Shown here in pieces: positions 34,126-48,115 of a stretch of 64,000 nt of DNA (positions within the stretch are counted from its first letter, which is position 1; every line of letters starts with the position of its first letter). The stretch covers positions 2,287,501 to 2,351,500 of the forward strand of contig NZ_CP140098.1 of NCBI RefSeq assembly GCF_034440735.1. Direction: 5' to 3'. The notes under the pieces were generated by a model that saw only the letters and a list, made by a program, of their open reading frames with translations, had not been told where the DNA came from and did not search any database. Position numbers and translations under genes: made by a program. Origin of the DNA: Deinococcus sp. AB2017081. Lineage in GTDB: Bacteria > Deinococcota > Deinococci > Deinococcales > Deinococcaceae.

Positions 34126-37100
34126 ATGACCACCTCTGAACCCCGTCCGATGTTCCGTCCTGTCGAATCGAACCCCAGTTTTCCGCGCCTGGAGGAAGAT
34201 CTGCTGCGCTGGTGGCAGGAGAAGCGCATCTTCGAGCGCTCGCTGGAGCAGACCGCCGGCGGCGAGCCCTTCACCTTCTACGAGGGGCCGCCCACTGCGA
34301 ACGGCGTGCCCGGGATCCACCACGTCGAGAGCCGGTCACTCAAGGATCTGTTCCCACGCTTCCGCACCATGCAGGGCCGCTACGTGGCCCGCAAGGCTGG
34401 CTGGGACACGCACGGCCTGCCGGTCGAGATCGCCGTCGAGAAGAAGCTGGGCCTGACCTCCAAGCGCGAGGTCGAGGCCTACGGCATCGACAAGTTCAAC
34501 GCGCAGTGCCGCGAGACGGTGTTCGAGTACGAGCAGGAGTGGCGCAGGTTCACCGAGCGCATGGCGTACTGGGTGAACCTCGACGAGCCGTACATGACGC
34601 TGCACCCGAACTACATCGAGAGCGTGTGGTGGAGCGTGAAGGAGCTGGACACCAAGGGCCTGCTGTACCGGGGCTTCCGGGTCGCGCCGTACTGCCCCAA
34701 GGACGGCACGACGCTCAGCAATGCCGAGGTGTCCGAGGGCTACAAGGACATCCAGGATCCGAGCATCTACGTGACCTTCGCGCTGCGCGATGCGGCCGCG
34801 CTGGGGCTGGACACCGACGCAGCGTTCCTGGTGTGGACGACCACGCCGTGGACGCTGCCGTACAACGTCGGGGTCGCCCTGCACCCGGACTTCGAATACG
34901 TGGCCGCGAAGGACAAGGACGGCCGCACGCTGATCCTGGCGCGCTCGCTGCTGGCCGAGGTGCTGGGCGAGGACGCCGAGGTCGTGAAGACGTTCCGGGG
35001 CACCGAGCTGGAGCGCGTGGCCTACGAGCCACCCTTCACCGAGGCCTATGACGCCGAGGGCGAGGGCAGGGCGGTGTGGATCAGCGGTCTGGACACCTAC
35101 GTCTCGGACTCGGACGGCACCGGGATCGTTCACACGGCTCCAGCGTTCGGGGAAGACGACATGCGGCTGGCGAGGAATTACGGGCTGCCAGTGATTGTCG
35201 GCGTCGACGAGACGGGCAAGCACCGCTTCGGGCCGTGGCAGGGCGTGTTCTTCCGGGACGCGAACAGCGACATCATCCGCGACCTGCGGGCACGCGGGAT
35301 CATGTGGAGGGAGAAGAACTTCGTCCACAGCTACCCGCACTGCTGGCGCTGCGGCACGCCGCTGATGTACTACGCGACCGAGAGCTGGTACCTGCGCAAC
35401 ACCAGCATGAAGGCGCGGCTGATCGAGCTGAACCAGAGTATCGACTGGCACCCGCCGCACATCCGGGACGGGCGCTACGGCGGGTGGCTGGAGAACCTGA
35501 TCGACTGGAACCTGAGCCGCAACCGCTACTGGGGCACCCCGCTGCCCGTGTGGGAGGCCGAGGACGGCGAGTACCGTGTGATCGGCTCGTTTGCCGAACT
35601 GGCCGAGCTCAGCGGCCGGCCCGAGGTGGACCAGGCCGGCTTCGATCCGCACCGGCCCTTCGTGGACGACATCACCTTCGAGCAGGGTGGCAAGACCTTC
35701 CGGCGGGTGCCCTACGTCATGGACGTGTGGTACGACTCGGGCGCGATGCCCTTCGCGCAGCACCACTACCCCTTCGAGAACCGTGAGGTCTTCGAGCACG
35801 GAGGCTTCCCCGCCGACTACATCGCGGAAGCCATCGACCAGACGCGCGGGTGGTTCAACTCGCTGCACCAGATCGGCACCATGGTCTTCGACTCGGTGGC
35901 GTACAAGTCCGTGATCTGCGCCGGGCACTTCCTGGACGAGAAGGGCCAGAAGATGAGCAAGTCCAAGGGGAACGTGCTGAACCCCTGGGAGGTTTTCGAG
36001 GCGTACGGGGCTGACGCCGCCCGCTGGTACACCTACGTGTCCGCGCCGCCCGAGCTGTCGCGGCGGGTGGGGCTGAACACCATCGGGGAGTCGTTCCGCT
36101 CGTACTTCCTGACGCTGTGGAACACCTACGCCTTCTTCGTGCTGTACGCGAACCTCGACCAGCCGGATCTAAGCGCCGCGCCGCCCGTGGCCGAGCGCCC
36201 CGAGGTCGACCGCTGGCTGCTCGCCAAGGTGCAGGCGCTGGTGGGGACTGTCACGGACGCGCTGGAGGGCTACGATCCCACCGCCTCCAGCCGGGCCCTG
36301 CAGGAATTCGTGGTCGAGGATCTGAGCAACTGGTACGTGCGGCGCAACCGCCGGCGCTTCTGGAGTGGCGACGGGCAGGTGGACGTGAGCGCCTACGCGA
36401 CGCTGCACACCGCACTGGTCACGGTCACGCAGCTGACCGCGCCGTTCACGCCGTTCCTGGCCGAGACGCTGTACCAGAATCTGGTGCGCACGGTGACCCC
36501 AGGCGCACCAGAGAGCGTGCACCTGTCGGCGTGGCCGGTCGTGGACGAGGCGCAGGCGGCCCCCGCCCTGGTCGGCGAGATGGACGCCGTGCTGCGCGTG
36601 GTGAGCCTGGGCCGCGCCGTGCGCGGACAGACCGGGCTGCGTCAGCGCCAGCCGCTGCCGAGGGTCATGCTCCGGGCGCGTACCGCTGCCATGACGCAGG
36701 GCCTGGGCCGCTTCGCCGGACAGATCCGCGAGGAACTGAACGTCAAGGAGGTCGAGCTGCTCGACCAGTACGCCGAACTTGTGAGCTACCAGCTGCGCCC
36801 CAACCTGCCGCTGCTGGGCAAGAAATTCGGCAAGGCGGTGCCGCAGGTGCGGGCGGCGCTCCAGGCCGCCGACGCCTCCGAGGTCGCGCGGGCGGTGCGT
36901 GACGGCAAGTTCTTCGAGGTCGTCTCCCCCACCGGCGAGCGCTTCGAACTCGGGCCGGACGAGGTGCTGGTGGACGCGAAATCCCCCGAGGGCTTCGCCG
37001 CCATGGAGGAGGCCGGGTATCTGGTCGCCTTCGACACGACCCTGACGCGAGAACTGGAGCTGGAGGGCCTGGCCAGAGACCTCGTGCGCGGCATCCAGGA

Positions 37101-37326
37101 GGGGCGCAAGCAGGCCGGCTTCCAGGTTTCCGACCGGATCACGCTGCACCTGGAACTGAGTGGCGACGCCCGCGCAGCGGCCGAGGCGTGGCAGGAGTAC
37201 GTGATGTCCGAGACGCTGGCCGAGACCCTGGTGTTCGGCGCAGCCAACGGACACCGCGCCGAGGTCGAGGGCGGCGCGGCGTACCTGGAGCGGGTGCAGC
37301 AGAGCGGCGAGGTCGCTGAGGCGTAG
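34126..37326 (+). CDS. ileS: Isoleucyl-tRNA synthetase
   Basis: Charges tRNA-Ile, with editing of mischarged valine. The 1066 residues show the class I HIGH motif as GIHH (63-66, in GPPTANGVPGIHHVESR), the CP1 editing domain (VWTTTPWTLPYN, HTAPAFGEDD), KMSKS at 609-613 and the DALR-type anticodon domain. Length and the GIHH form resemble the long Thermus/eukaryote-like IleRS lineage, which is inference. An AGGAG ribosome site precedes ATG 34126. It is under the upstream T-box and is followed by a strong terminator. Confidence 0.96.
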   Translation: MTTSEPRPMFRPVESNPSFPRLEEDLLRWWQEKRIFERSLEQTAGGEPFTFYEGPPTANGVPGIHHVESRSLKDLFPRFRTMQGRYVARKAGWDTHGLPVEIAVEKKLGLTSKREVEAYGIDKFNAQCRETVFEYEQEWRRFTERMAYWVNLDEPYMTLHPNYIESVWWSVKELDTKGLLYRGFRVAPYCPKDGTTLSNAEVSEGYKDIQDPSIYVTFALRDAAALGLDTDAAFLVWTTTPWTLPYNVGVALHPDFEYVAAKDKDGRTLILARSLLAEVLGEDAEVVKTFRGTELERVAYEPPFTEAYDAEGEGRAVWISGLDTYVSDSDGTGIVHTAPAFGEDDMRLARNYGLPVIVGVDETGKHRFGPWQGVFFRDANSDIIRDLRARGIMWREKNFVHSYPHCWRCGTPLMYYATESWYLRNTSMKARLIELNQSIDWHPPHIRDGRYGGWLENLIDWNLSRNRYWGTPLPVWEAEDGEYRVIGSFAELAELSGRPEVDQAGFDPHRPFVDDITFEQGGKTFRRVPYVMDVWYDSGAMPFAQHHYPFENREVFEHGGFPADYIAEAIDQTRGWFNSLHQIGTMVFDSVAYKSVICAGHFLDEKGQKMSKSKGNVLNPWEVFEAYGADAARWYTYVSAPPELSRRVGLNTIGESFRSYFLTLWNTYAFFVLYANLDQPDLSAAPPVAERPEVDRWLLAKVQALVGTVTDALEGYDPTASSRALQEFVVEDLSNWYVRRNRRRFWSGDGQVDVSAYATLHTALVTVTQLTAPFTPFLAETLYQNLVRTVTPGAPESVHLSAWPVVDEAQAAPALVGEMDAVLRVVSLGRAVRGQTGLRQRQPLPRVMLRARTAAMTQGLGRFAGQIREELNVKEVELLDQYAELVSYQLRPNLPLLGKKFGKAVPQVRAALQAADASEVARAVRDGKFFEVVSPTGERFELGPDEVLVDAKSPEGFAAMEEAGYLVAFDTTLTRELELEGLARDLVRGIQEGRKQAGFQVSDRITLHLELSGDARAAAEAWQEYVMSETLAETLVFGAANGHRAEVEGGAAYLERVQQSGEVAEA

Positions 37327-37339
37327 GCCCATAGAACAG

Positions 37340-37376
37340 GAGCGGCCCCCTCCAGCACACGTGGAGGGGGCCGCTC
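37340..37376. terminator. Bidirectional terminator between ileS and degV
   Basis: GAGCGGCCCCCTCCA and TGGAGGGGGCCGCTC form a perfect 15-bp stem with a 7-nt loop, followed by GTTGCGTT on the plus strand. It serves two convergent genes. Confidence 0.8.
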
Positions 37377-37389
37377 GTTGCGTTCCCGT

Positions 37390-38232
37390 CTACGCCACGG
37401 GACACGCCATGAAGCCGTAGGTGCCGGGGCCGACGTGGGCACCGATGACCGGGCCGATCAGCTGCACGCGGCCCTTGCGGACGTTCAGGCCGCTGGAGCC
37501 GACGGCGGTACGCAGCGCCGTGATCCGCCCGGTGTCGCGGCCCGCGTGGGCGATGGTCACGCTGATCGGCTCGCGCCCGAACCGCTCGCGCAGTTTGTCG
37601 AGCATGTCCTGCGGGGCGACGTCGGCCTTGATGCGCCGTACGGCCTTGAGTTCACCGTCGCTGAACTGGAGGATCGGGCGCACGCCCAGCATGTTGGCCA
37701 CCAGTTCCTGGGCCCGGCCGATGCGCCCGCCACGCCGCAGGTACTCCATCGTCGCCACGCTGAATTCCGCCGACATGCTCGAGCGCATGTCCTCGATCAC
37801 ACGGTTCACGTCCTGGGCGTGCCCACCGGCGACGACCGTCCGCTGGGCGGCCAGCACCGCCTCCGCCAGCGGGGTCGAGGCCAGGCCGCTGTCGATCACG
37901 TGGACGCGGTGGGCCACGCCCAGTGTCTGGGCCGCGTGCCGCGCGCGGTTCACCGTATCCGACAGCTTGCCTGAGAGGTGGATCGACACCACCTCGTCGT
38001 GGGTGCGCAGCAGGTCGCGGTAGCGGCGGGTGAAGGCCTCGACCTCGACGGGAGCGGTCGTGGCCATCCCGCCAGTCTTCATGTGGTCGTAGACGGCATC
38101 CGGGTCGATGTCCTGCCAGTCGTAGAGCCGGCGCTCCCGCAGGTGGACGGTCAGCGGCACCACATGGATGCCGAGCTGCCGGGCATGCTCCGGGGGCAGA
38201 TCACAGGTCGAATCTGTGAGAAGGGCGATCAC
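37390..38232 (-). CDS. DegV-family fatty-acid-binding protein
   Basis: A 280-residue DegV/FakB-like protein that binds a fatty acid, possibly for a fatty-acid kinase. Typical segments are [10 protein letters not shown] at the N-terminus, the loop [39 protein letters not shown] and [17 protein letters not shown]. The start is GTG 38232; CATACT lies 6 nt upstream. It is divergent from the bshA leader. No FakA-type kinase gene is in the window, so its partner is elsewhere if present. Confidence 0.88.
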   Translation of the reverse strand: MIALLTDSTCDLPPEHARQLGIHVVPLTVHLRERRLYDWQDIDPDAVYDHMKTGGMATTAPVEVEAFTRRYRDLLRTHDEVVSIHLSGKLSDTVNRARHAAQTLGVAHRVHVIDSGLASTPLAEAVLAAQRTVVAGGHAQDVNRVIEDMRSSMSAEFSVATMEYLRRGGRIGRAQELVANMLGVRPILQFSDGELKAVRRIKADVAPQDMLDKLRERFGREPISVTIAHAGRDTGRITALRTAVGSSGLNVRKGRVQLIGPVIGAHVGPGTYGFMACPVA

Positions 38233-38366
38233 ACTGAGAGTATGATGTGGATCACGTGATGTGTCCGTAAGGTTTTTCTGATCCGGCCGCACCGAGGGTG
38301 AACGGTGGGGTTGTCCGGCGCCCCCCGACTGAACCGCCCATGACGGACGGCCGGCGTCAGGGCCGC

Positions 38367-38372
38367 TATACT
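38367..38372 (+). promoter_or_regulatory. -10 element of the Cys-rich leader and bshA
   Basis: TATACT, 8 nt before the ATG of the Cys-rich ORF at 38381. The transcript would start at or within a few bases of that ATG. No strong -35 was seen. Confidence 0.6.
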
Positions 38373-38380
38373 CCGCAGCC

Positions 38381-38428
38381 ATGCGCTGCTCCTGTTCCCC
38401 CTGTCCGTGCTGCTGGACGCCTTCATGA
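38381..38428 (+). CDS. Cysteine-rich leader peptide upstream of bshA
   Basis: A 15-codon [18 protein letters not shown], with five Cys codons (3, 5, 8, 10, 11) and a TGA that overlaps the bshA ATG (ATGA, 38425-38428). TATACT lies 8 nt before its ATG, so it is probably the leaderless 5' end of the mRNA. bshA has no ribosome site of its own. BshA starts bacillithiol synthesis, and the last bacillithiol step adds cysteine, so a cysteine-rich leader makes sense as a cysteine sensor. Leaderless Cys-rich small ORFs that attenuate downstream genes are known in mycobacteria. The function here is inferred. Confidence 0.7.
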   Translation: MRCSCSPCPCCWTPS

Positions 38429-39546
38429 AGATTGCCGTGCTGTGCCACGCGAGTGCTGGCGGCTCCGGCGTGGTCGCAACCGAACTGGGTCTGCAGGTGG
38501 CCCGGGCGGGCCACGACGTGCATTTTGTCGGCACGGCCCAGCCGTTTCGCCTGTCGGGGCACGGGGGGATGCGCGGCCCGTACTTCCACCAGGTCAGTTC
38601 CTTCGCCTATGCCCTGTTCGAGCAGCCGTATCCGGAACTCGCGGCGGCCAACACCCTGACGGAGGTGATCCTCGAACACGGGGTGCAGCTGTCACACGCG
38701 CATTACGCCATCCCGCACGCGACTGCGGCGATCCATGCGCGGGCCATCACCGGCCGCTCGCACGTCATGACGACCCTGCACGGCACCGACGTCACACTGG
38801 TCGGCGCCGAGCCGGCGTTCCGGCATACCACGCGCCATGCCATCGAGCGCAGCAACCATGTGACCGCGGTCTCGCACTTCCTGGCCGGGCAGACGCGCGA
38901 GGTGTTCGGTGTCGACCGGGAGATCGAGGTGATCCACAACTTCGTGGACGGCGACCGGTTCACGCGGATCGCCGATCCCGCCGTCCGTGCCCGCTTCGCC
39001 CACCCGGACGAGGCGCTGCTGGTTCACGTCAGCAACTTCCGGCCGGTCAAACGGGCGGAAGACGTCGTGCAGGTGTTCGCGCGGGTCGCCAGTGAGATGC
39101 CGGCGCGTCTGCTGATGGTCGGGGACGGCCCGGAACGGCCCCGCGCCTTCGAACTCGCGCGGCAGCTGGGCGTGATCGGCCGGACACAGTTCCTGGGTTC
39201 GTTCCCCGATGTCGAGACGATCCTCGGCATCAGTGACCTGTTCCTGCTCCCGAGCTCCAACGAGAGTTTCGGACTGGCGGCCCTGGAGGCGATGAGCTGC
39301 GAGGTACCGGTGGTCGCCGCGCGGGCCGGCGGCATTCCGGAAGTCGTCGACGACGGCGTGAACGGGATACTCTGCGCGGTCGGGGATGTGGACGGCATGG
39401 CACACGCGGCCCTGAACATCCTCCGTGACCGTGACCTGTACACGGCGATGGCCCGCGCCGCCCGCGAGGCAGCGGTGACCCGGTTTCATCCGAATCAGAT
39501 CGTGCCGCAGTATCTCCAGGCGTACGAGACGACCATCCGTCGCTGA
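38425..39546 (+). CDS. bshA: N-acetyl-alpha-D-glucosaminyl L-malate synthase
   Basis: Transfers GlcNAc from UDP-GlcNAc to L-malate, the first step of bacillithiol synthesis. The 373-residue GT-B, GT4-family protein matches BshA closely: [85 protein letters not shown] and the GT4 motif [23 protein letters not shown] 38425 overlaps the stop of the Cys-rich leader ORF. A probable bshB deacetylase gene lies about 13 kb downstream in the window; bshC was not seen. Confidence 0.94.
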   Translation: MKIAVLCHASAGGSGVVATELGLQVARAGHDVHFVGTAQPFRLSGHGGMRGPYFHQVSSFAYALFEQPYPELAAANTLTEVILEHGVQLSHAHYAIPHATAAIHARAITGRSHVMTTLHGTDVTLVGAEPAFRHTTRHAIERSNHVTAVSHFLAGQTREVFGVDREIEVIHNFVDGDRFTRIADPAVRARFAHPDEALLVHVSNFRPVKRAEDVVQVFARVASEMPARLLMVGDGPERPRAFELARQLGVIGRTQFLGSFPDVETILGISDLFLLPSSNESFGLAALEAMSCEVPVVAARAGGIPEVVDDGVNGILCAVGDVDGMAHAALNILRDRDLYTAMARAAREAAVTRFHPNQIVPQYLQAYETTIRR

Positions 39547-39730
39547 CCGGGGGAAGTGGAACCGGAATATGTCGACATCCGGCAGAGTCGAGGTGACGGT
39601 TCTGCTCCGTCCCCGCCCTCACGCTCGCCACTTCATATCCAGTCCTATCTACGATCTGGTGCAGAATCCGGTGCCCCGGAGCTGGGGGGCCGAGACCCGG
39701 CAGATCCCGCGTGGCGATCCAACCGGTGTG
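39547..39730. other. Intergenic region after bshA
   Basis: About 180 bp between convergent genes. An imperfect palindrome around ATGTCGACAT (near 39568-39577), flanked by CCGG, could be a weak terminator. Nothing else was recognised. Confidence 0.35.
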
Positions 39731-40297
39731 TCAGCGGCCCACCCGCACGCGCAGCACCTGGTCATCGCCGAAGGGACGGACGGCCACCGCGCGGCCGACC
39801 TCGACGAGGAAGGCATTCCAGCCTCGCACCAGGGTGGCGCTGTAGCCCTTGCTGGCCGTGACGGTCACGTCGCTGCTGACCCAGGTCACGAACAGCGACG
39901 CGGGCCCGCTGGTGGGAGGGGCCTCCCGCATGGGTTCCGTCTCGTCGCGGTGTCCGTTGGCGTTGGTGTCCCGGTAGACGAAGAATTTCAGCTCGGCGGA
40001 CTGCACCGGCGCGCTGACGGTCACCGGGTCGATCACGCCCGGCCACGTGACATTGCGCGGTGTCAGGGTGGTCTGAGTCCGCGCCGGGGGCACGGTCGTC
40101 GGAATCTCCAGACTGAACCGGCCACCAGTGATGGGCACGCTCACGAGTTCCTGAATCGGCTGTCCATACGCGCTGACGACGAACCCGGCGATCCGCGCGT
40201 CCGGCCCGGCACCGTCTGCCGAACCGGCGACCGTGAGGGCGGCAGCGTGGCCGCCGGCCACAACGGACAGCGAGAGCAGCAGGGCGCGGAGGGTCAT
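39731..40297 (-). CDS. Secreted protein, unknown, with Ca-loop-like motif
   Basis: A 188-residue exported protein. Residues 1-19 form a signal peptide ([19 protein letters not shown]). The mature part is beta-rich, with [19 protein letters not shown] and [26 protein letters not shown] resembles a calcium-binding DxNxNGxxD loop. ATG 40297 is supported by TACACT (40309-40304) 6 nt upstream. No family is recognised with certainty; an Ig-like or carboxypeptidase-regulatory-like fold is possible. Probably a single-gene unit. Confidence 0.68.
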   Translation of the reverse strand: MTLRALLLSLSVVAGGHAAALTVAGSADGAGPDARIAGFVVSAYGQPIQELVSVPITGGRFSLEIPTTVPPARTQTTLTPRNVTWPGVIDPVTVSAPVQSAELKFFVYRDTNANGHRDETEPMREAPPTSGPASLFVTWVSSDVTVTASKGYSATLVRGWNAFLVEVGRAVAVRPFGDDQVLRVRVGR

Positions 40298-40422
40298 ACG
40301 TCAAGTGTACGCGGCCACCTGACGCCGGTGTGATCCCGGCCTTGGGCTGGCGTTCCACCCGGCCACATGCAGCGGGGGAACACAGCCCCCCGGCCGTGCT
40401 CCCCCACGTGCGGAAGCTGGTC

Positions 40423-41328
<906 letters not shown>

Positions 41329-41329
41329 C

Positions 41330-42493
<1,164 letters not shown>

Positions 42494-42677
42494 GGTGCTT
42501 CCTCCTTGGGTTGACGGTCGCCGCGCGACCACGTCTGCTTGTTCCCGAAGAGTGAGTATACGGGCCTGACCGGATGGCCGGCGGATGTTCCCAAGAAGGG
42601 AACACCGCACGGCCGCACCCGGCGGGAGGCGGCGCTGTCATGACCGGCGAACGGGCTGCATGTTACCGTTGCCTGAC

Positions 42678-43727
42678 ATGACAGCACTGGATCAGTTGCG
42701 CAGCGCCATGCGCCGGGCAGGAGTCGATGCCCTGTGGATCAGCGATCCCGCCAATGTACGGGCCATCTCGGGCTTCTCCTCGGGCAAGGACGGCAAGGTG
42801 CTCGTGACAGCCCACGGCGCGACCCTGTATACCGACGCGCGCTACACCGTCCAGGCCTCCGAGGAGGCGACGGTGCCGCAGTTCATCGCCCGTCCGCCCG
42901 AGACCTATGTCCACGCCAGGGACGCTGCGGGCGGCCTGCGGGTCGGCTTCGAGGCCGATCACCTGACGGTGGCGCTGCTGGATGACCTGCGCGACCACTG
43001 GCCGGACGCCTCGCTTGTGCCGGTGCGCGGCCTGGTGCACGGCCTGCGCGTGACCAAGACGGCGCGGGAACTGGACGCGATCCGGGCGGCCCAGCGCATC
43101 GCGGATGCGGCCTTCGCGCAGGTGCGGCCGACGATCCGTCCCGGGGTCACCGAGCTGGACGTGGCCCTGGAGCTGGAACTCGCCATGCGCCGTGCCGGAG
43201 CACAGTCGGCCTTCGAGATCATCGTGGCCAGCGGGCCGAACGGTGCCAAGCCGCACGGCGTGGCCTCGTCCCGCGTGATCGGAGATGACGAACTGGTGAC
43301 CGTGGACATGGGAGCACGGGTGGACGGCTACCACAGCGACATGACCCGCACGGTCGCGGTGGGCGAGCCGTCAGCCGAACTGCGCCGCCTGTACCGCGCC
43401 GTGCTGGAGGCCGAGCAGGCGGCTGTGGCCGCAGTCCGGCCGGGCATGCGGGCCGCCGACCTCGACCGGCTGGCCCGCGACCTGCTGACCGGGCACGGCC
43501 TGGGGGAGTACTTCGCCCATTCTCTGGGCCACGGGGTCGGACTGGATGTGCACGAGGCCCCCGGCCTGCGGGCCACCAGCGAGGAGGTGCTGGAACCCGG
43601 CATGGTGATCACCATCGAACCCGGCGTGTACGTGCCGGGCGTGGGGGGCGTGCGGATCGAGGATCTGGTGCTGGTCACAGAGACAGGCTCCGAGGTGCTC
43701 AGCTTGGCCGAGAAGGAACAGCTGTGA
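42678..43727 (+). CDS. Xaa-Pro aminopeptidase, M24 family
   Basis: A cytoplasmic metallopeptidase of 349 residues that removes residues before proline. The N-terminal creatinase-like domain spans about 1-120. The pita-bread domain shows the ligands: two Asp in [19 protein letters not shown], His in [13 protein letters not shown], Glu in [10 protein letters not shown] and Glu in [13 protein letters not shown] 42678 has TACCGT 8 nt upstream, so it is probably leaderless. Its stop overlaps the GTG of the LysM/RlpA-like gene (GTGA). Confidence 0.9.
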   Translation: MTALDQLRSAMRRAGVDALWISDPANVRAISGFSSGKDGKVLVTAHGATLYTDARYTVQASEEATVPQFIARPPETYVHARDAAGGLRVGFEADHLTVALLDDLRDHWPDASLVPVRGLVHGLRVTKTARELDAIRAAQRIADAAFAQVRPTIRPGVTELDVALELELAMRRAGAQSAFEIIVASGPNGAKPHGVASSRVIGDDELVTVDMGARVDGYHSDMTRTVAVGEPSAELRRLYRAVLEAEQAAVAAVRPGMRAADLDRLARDLLTGHGLGEYFAHSLGHGVGLDVHEAPGLRATSEEVLEPGMVITIEPGVYVPGVGGVRIEDLVLVTETGSEVLSLAEKEQL

Positions 43728-44227
43728 GGCCGCTGGCCGTGATCCTGGGGCTGGCGCTGCTGGGCGGAGCCCACGCGCAGACCTACACGGTGCAGCCGGG
43801 CGACACCCTGTGGTCGCTGTCCCGCCGGCTGGGCATCAGCGTGGCCGCACTCCGGGAGGCCAATCCGGGCATGCTGCGGGCGGGCCAGACCCTCCGGATG
43901 CCTGACCACGCGGCCGTGCTGCGCACAGTGTCGCTGCCGGCGTCGCCACCGGCTGCCGTCTTCCAGCGGGGGCAGGCCGTGTACTACGGCGGGCGGCGCG
44001 ACCCACGCACGGCGATGACGGCCGCCCACCTGAACCTGCCGATGGGCACCTGGGTTCGGGTGATCCATGAGCGGACGGGCCGCGAGGTGACCGTGCTGAT
44101 CAACGATCGGGGGCCCTTCGGGGTACCGTCACGCATCATCGACCTGTCCGACGACGCCGCGCGGGTGCTGGGCATCATGAGCGAGGGTGTGGCCCCGGTC
44201 CGCATCCTCATCGTGTCCCGTCCTTGA
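43724..44227 (+). CDS. LysM plus RlpA-like double-psi beta-barrel protein
   Basis: An exported cell-wall protein of 167 residues. Signal peptide 1-18 ([10 protein letters not shown]), LysM near 20-60 ([29 protein letters not shown]) and an RlpA-like barrel near 80-165 ([41 protein letters not shown]). RlpA-type domains can be lytic transglycosylases acting on stripped glycan strands; the acidic residue in INDRGPF is the usual catalytic Asp. GTG 43724 overlaps the pepP-like stop. Confidence 0.86.
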   Translation: MRPLAVILGLALLGGAHAQTYTVQPGDTLWSLSRRLGISVAALREANPGMLRAGQTLRMPDHAAVLRTVSLPASPPAAVFQRGQAVYYGGRRDPRTAMTAAHLNLPMGTWVRVIHERTGREVTVLINDRGPFGVPSRIIDLSDDAARVLGIMSEGVAPVRILIVSRP

Positions 44228-44360
44228 CCCGGGGCGGCCCCGCCCGACATGAAGGCGCGTGTCCTGGCCCGGCGGGGGAGCGGTGTTAGAATCTTCCGGG
44301 TCTTACGCCACACACAGCTTCAACCTGATGTGTCTCACCCCACCGAGGAGGATGTTTTAA

Positions 44361-44828
<468 letters not shown>

Positions 44829-44840
44829 GAACAGATCGGC

Positions 44841-44881
44841 ACGACGAACCGGGAGCCCTTCAACGGCTCCCGGTTCGTCGT
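44841..44881 (+). terminator. Terminator after YbjN-like gene
   Basis: ACGACGAACCGGGAGCC and GGCTCCCGGTTCGTCGT form a perfect 17-bp stem with loop CTTCAAC, followed by CTTCCC. It ends 6 nt before the pepF stop on the other strand. Confidence 0.82.
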
Positions 44882-44886
44882 CTTCC

Positions 44887-46698
<1,812 letters not shown>

Positions 46699-46756
46699 GT
46701 CCCCGAGGCTACCACTGGCCTAAGCGTCTCTGAATGGATTAAGTACGCGCCGGGAG

Positions 46757-46762
46757 TACCAT
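46757..46762 (+). promoter_or_regulatory. -10 element of the six-codon ORF and MFS gene
   Basis: TACCAT, 9 nt before ATG 46772. The transcript would begin near that ATG, making the six-codon ORF the leaderless first cistron. Confidence 0.45.
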
Positions 46763-46771
46763 CAGGCCAGC

Positions 46772-46792
46772 ATGACCGGACAGCGCCCATGA
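46772..46792 (+). CDS. Six-codon ORF coupled to the MFS gene
   Basis: MTGQRP followed by TGA that overlaps the MFS ATG (ATGA at 46789-46792). It has a suitably placed upstream TACCAT, while the MFS start has no ribosome site. It may exist only to load ribosomes by termination-reinitiation. Confidence 0.42.
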   Translation: MTGQRP

Positions 46793-48012
46793 CCACCCAC
46801 ACCCCCTCGGCCCGCGCCATCCTGCCCGCCCTGCTGCGGCTGCCCGGGTTTACCGGTCTCGCTCTGTCGGTGTTCTTCCTGGGCTTCGGCGTTTCACTGT
46901 CGGGGCCATTCCTGGCGCTGTACGGGGTGCAGCGGATCGGCATGACGCCGCTGCTGCTGGGCGTCTTCCTGACCCTGAACGCCGTGAGCGCGGTGCTGCT
47001 CAGTACCCGGCTGGCCCGCTGGTCGGATCGGCTGAGCAACCGCCGCCCGCTGGTGCTGTTCACGCTGGCGATGGCCGCCGCCGGGCAGGCCGGACTGGCC
47101 GCCGCCCACAGCTTCGCGGCGGCCCTGCTGGTGGGCGTGCTCGTCATGGGGCTGGGGGCAGCCGCATTCCCACAGCTGTTCGCGTATGCGCGCACGCAGA
47201 TGAGCACGGTTCCAGGCGACCTGGCCGAGCGCGGGCAGACGGTGCTGCGTTCCATGTTCTCGCTGGCCTTCGTCGTCGGGCCAGGGCTGGGGGCCGCCGC
47301 GCTGGCCCGGCTGGGTTTCCCTGGCGTGTTCCTGCTGGCGGCCGCGTGCCTGCTGCTGGCGGCCATTCCGGTGTGGCGCAGCCGCAGTGTGGCCCTCCCG
47401 GCGACCCCGGCCGGCCACACGGTCACCCTGGCCCGCAGCGCCACACCGGCCCGGCCGATCACGTGGGTCTCTGTCGCCTTCGTGATGTACGGCATGAGCA
47501 TGGTCATGGCCATGACGATGTTTCCCCTGTTCATCACCGATACGCTGAGCGGCACGACCTCGCAGGTGGGCTTCCTGATCAGCCTGTGTGCCCTGCTGGA
47601 GATCCCGATCATGCTGGCACTGGTCACGCTGCGCCGCCTGCCGGGCGTGGAATGGATGGTCAAGGCCGCGATGGGCGTGTTCGCCATCCATTTCGTGATG
47701 ATCTTCCTGGCCCAGGGCCTGGGCCTGCTGGTCGCCGCCCAGGTGATCCGGGCCGTGGTGCTGGCCATCCTGGCGGGCCTGGGAATGACGTACTTCCAGC
47801 AGCTCATGCCCGGCCGGGTCAGCGCCGCGACCACCCTGTTCTCGAACACCCTGAACGTCGGCAGCATGCTGGCCGGGATCGTGTCGGGCACGATCGCGCA
47901 GGTCTTCGGCTACCGGGACGTGTACATCGTGTGCGCCGTGCTGACGGCGGCGGCGTGGGTGGTGATGCAGGTGATCACGCGGCCCCGCGCGGCGGTCGTT
48001 GCAGAACCGTGA
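46789..48012 (+). CDS. MFS transporter, sugar-efflux-like
   Basis: An inner-membrane transporter of 407 residues with about 12 hydrophobic helices. The loop between helices 2 and 3 reads RLARWSDRLSNRRPLV, an MFS motif A relative, and LSTRLARWSD resembles SetA-type sugar efflux proteins. Helices include FLGFGVSLSGPFLALYG and FVVGPGLGAAALARLGF. It is probably an efflux pump for sugars or drugs; substrate is not known. Translation may rely on the six-codon ORF overlapping its ATG. Confidence 0.82.
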   Translation: MTTHTPSARAILPALLRLPGFTGLALSVFFLGFGVSLSGPFLALYGVQRIGMTPLLLGVFLTLNAVSAVLLSTRLARWSDRLSNRRPLVLFTLAMAAAGQAGLAAAHSFAAALLVGVLVMGLGAAAFPQLFAYARTQMSTVPGDLAERGQTVLRSMFSLAFVVGPGLGAAALARLGFPGVFLLAAACLLLAAIPVWRSRSVALPATPAGHTVTLARSATPARPITWVSVAFVMYGMSMVMAMTMFPLFITDTLSGTTSQVGFLISLCALLEIPIMLALVTLRRLPGVEWMVKAAMGVFAIHFVMIFLAQGLGLLVAAQVIRAVVLAILAGLGMTYFQQLMPGRVSAATTLFSNTLNVGSMLAGIVSGTIAQVFGYRDVYIVCAVLTAAAWVVMQVITRPRAAVVAEP

Positions 48013-48090
48013 CGGCCTACTGCATCGATCCAATATCGACACGTGTTCCGCATTTCACATCCAATACTTGATTTGAGGCCGCAGGGCAAA

Positions 48091-48106
48091 GGGGGCCGGA
48101 GCCCCC
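48091..48106. terminator. Hairpin between MFS and trpA genes
   Basis: GGGGGC pairs with GCCCCC around CGGA, with extra outer GCAGGG/CCCTGC arms. It lies between convergent genes and lacks a T-run on either side. Confidence 0.55.
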
Positions 48107-48115
48107 CTGCACCGC

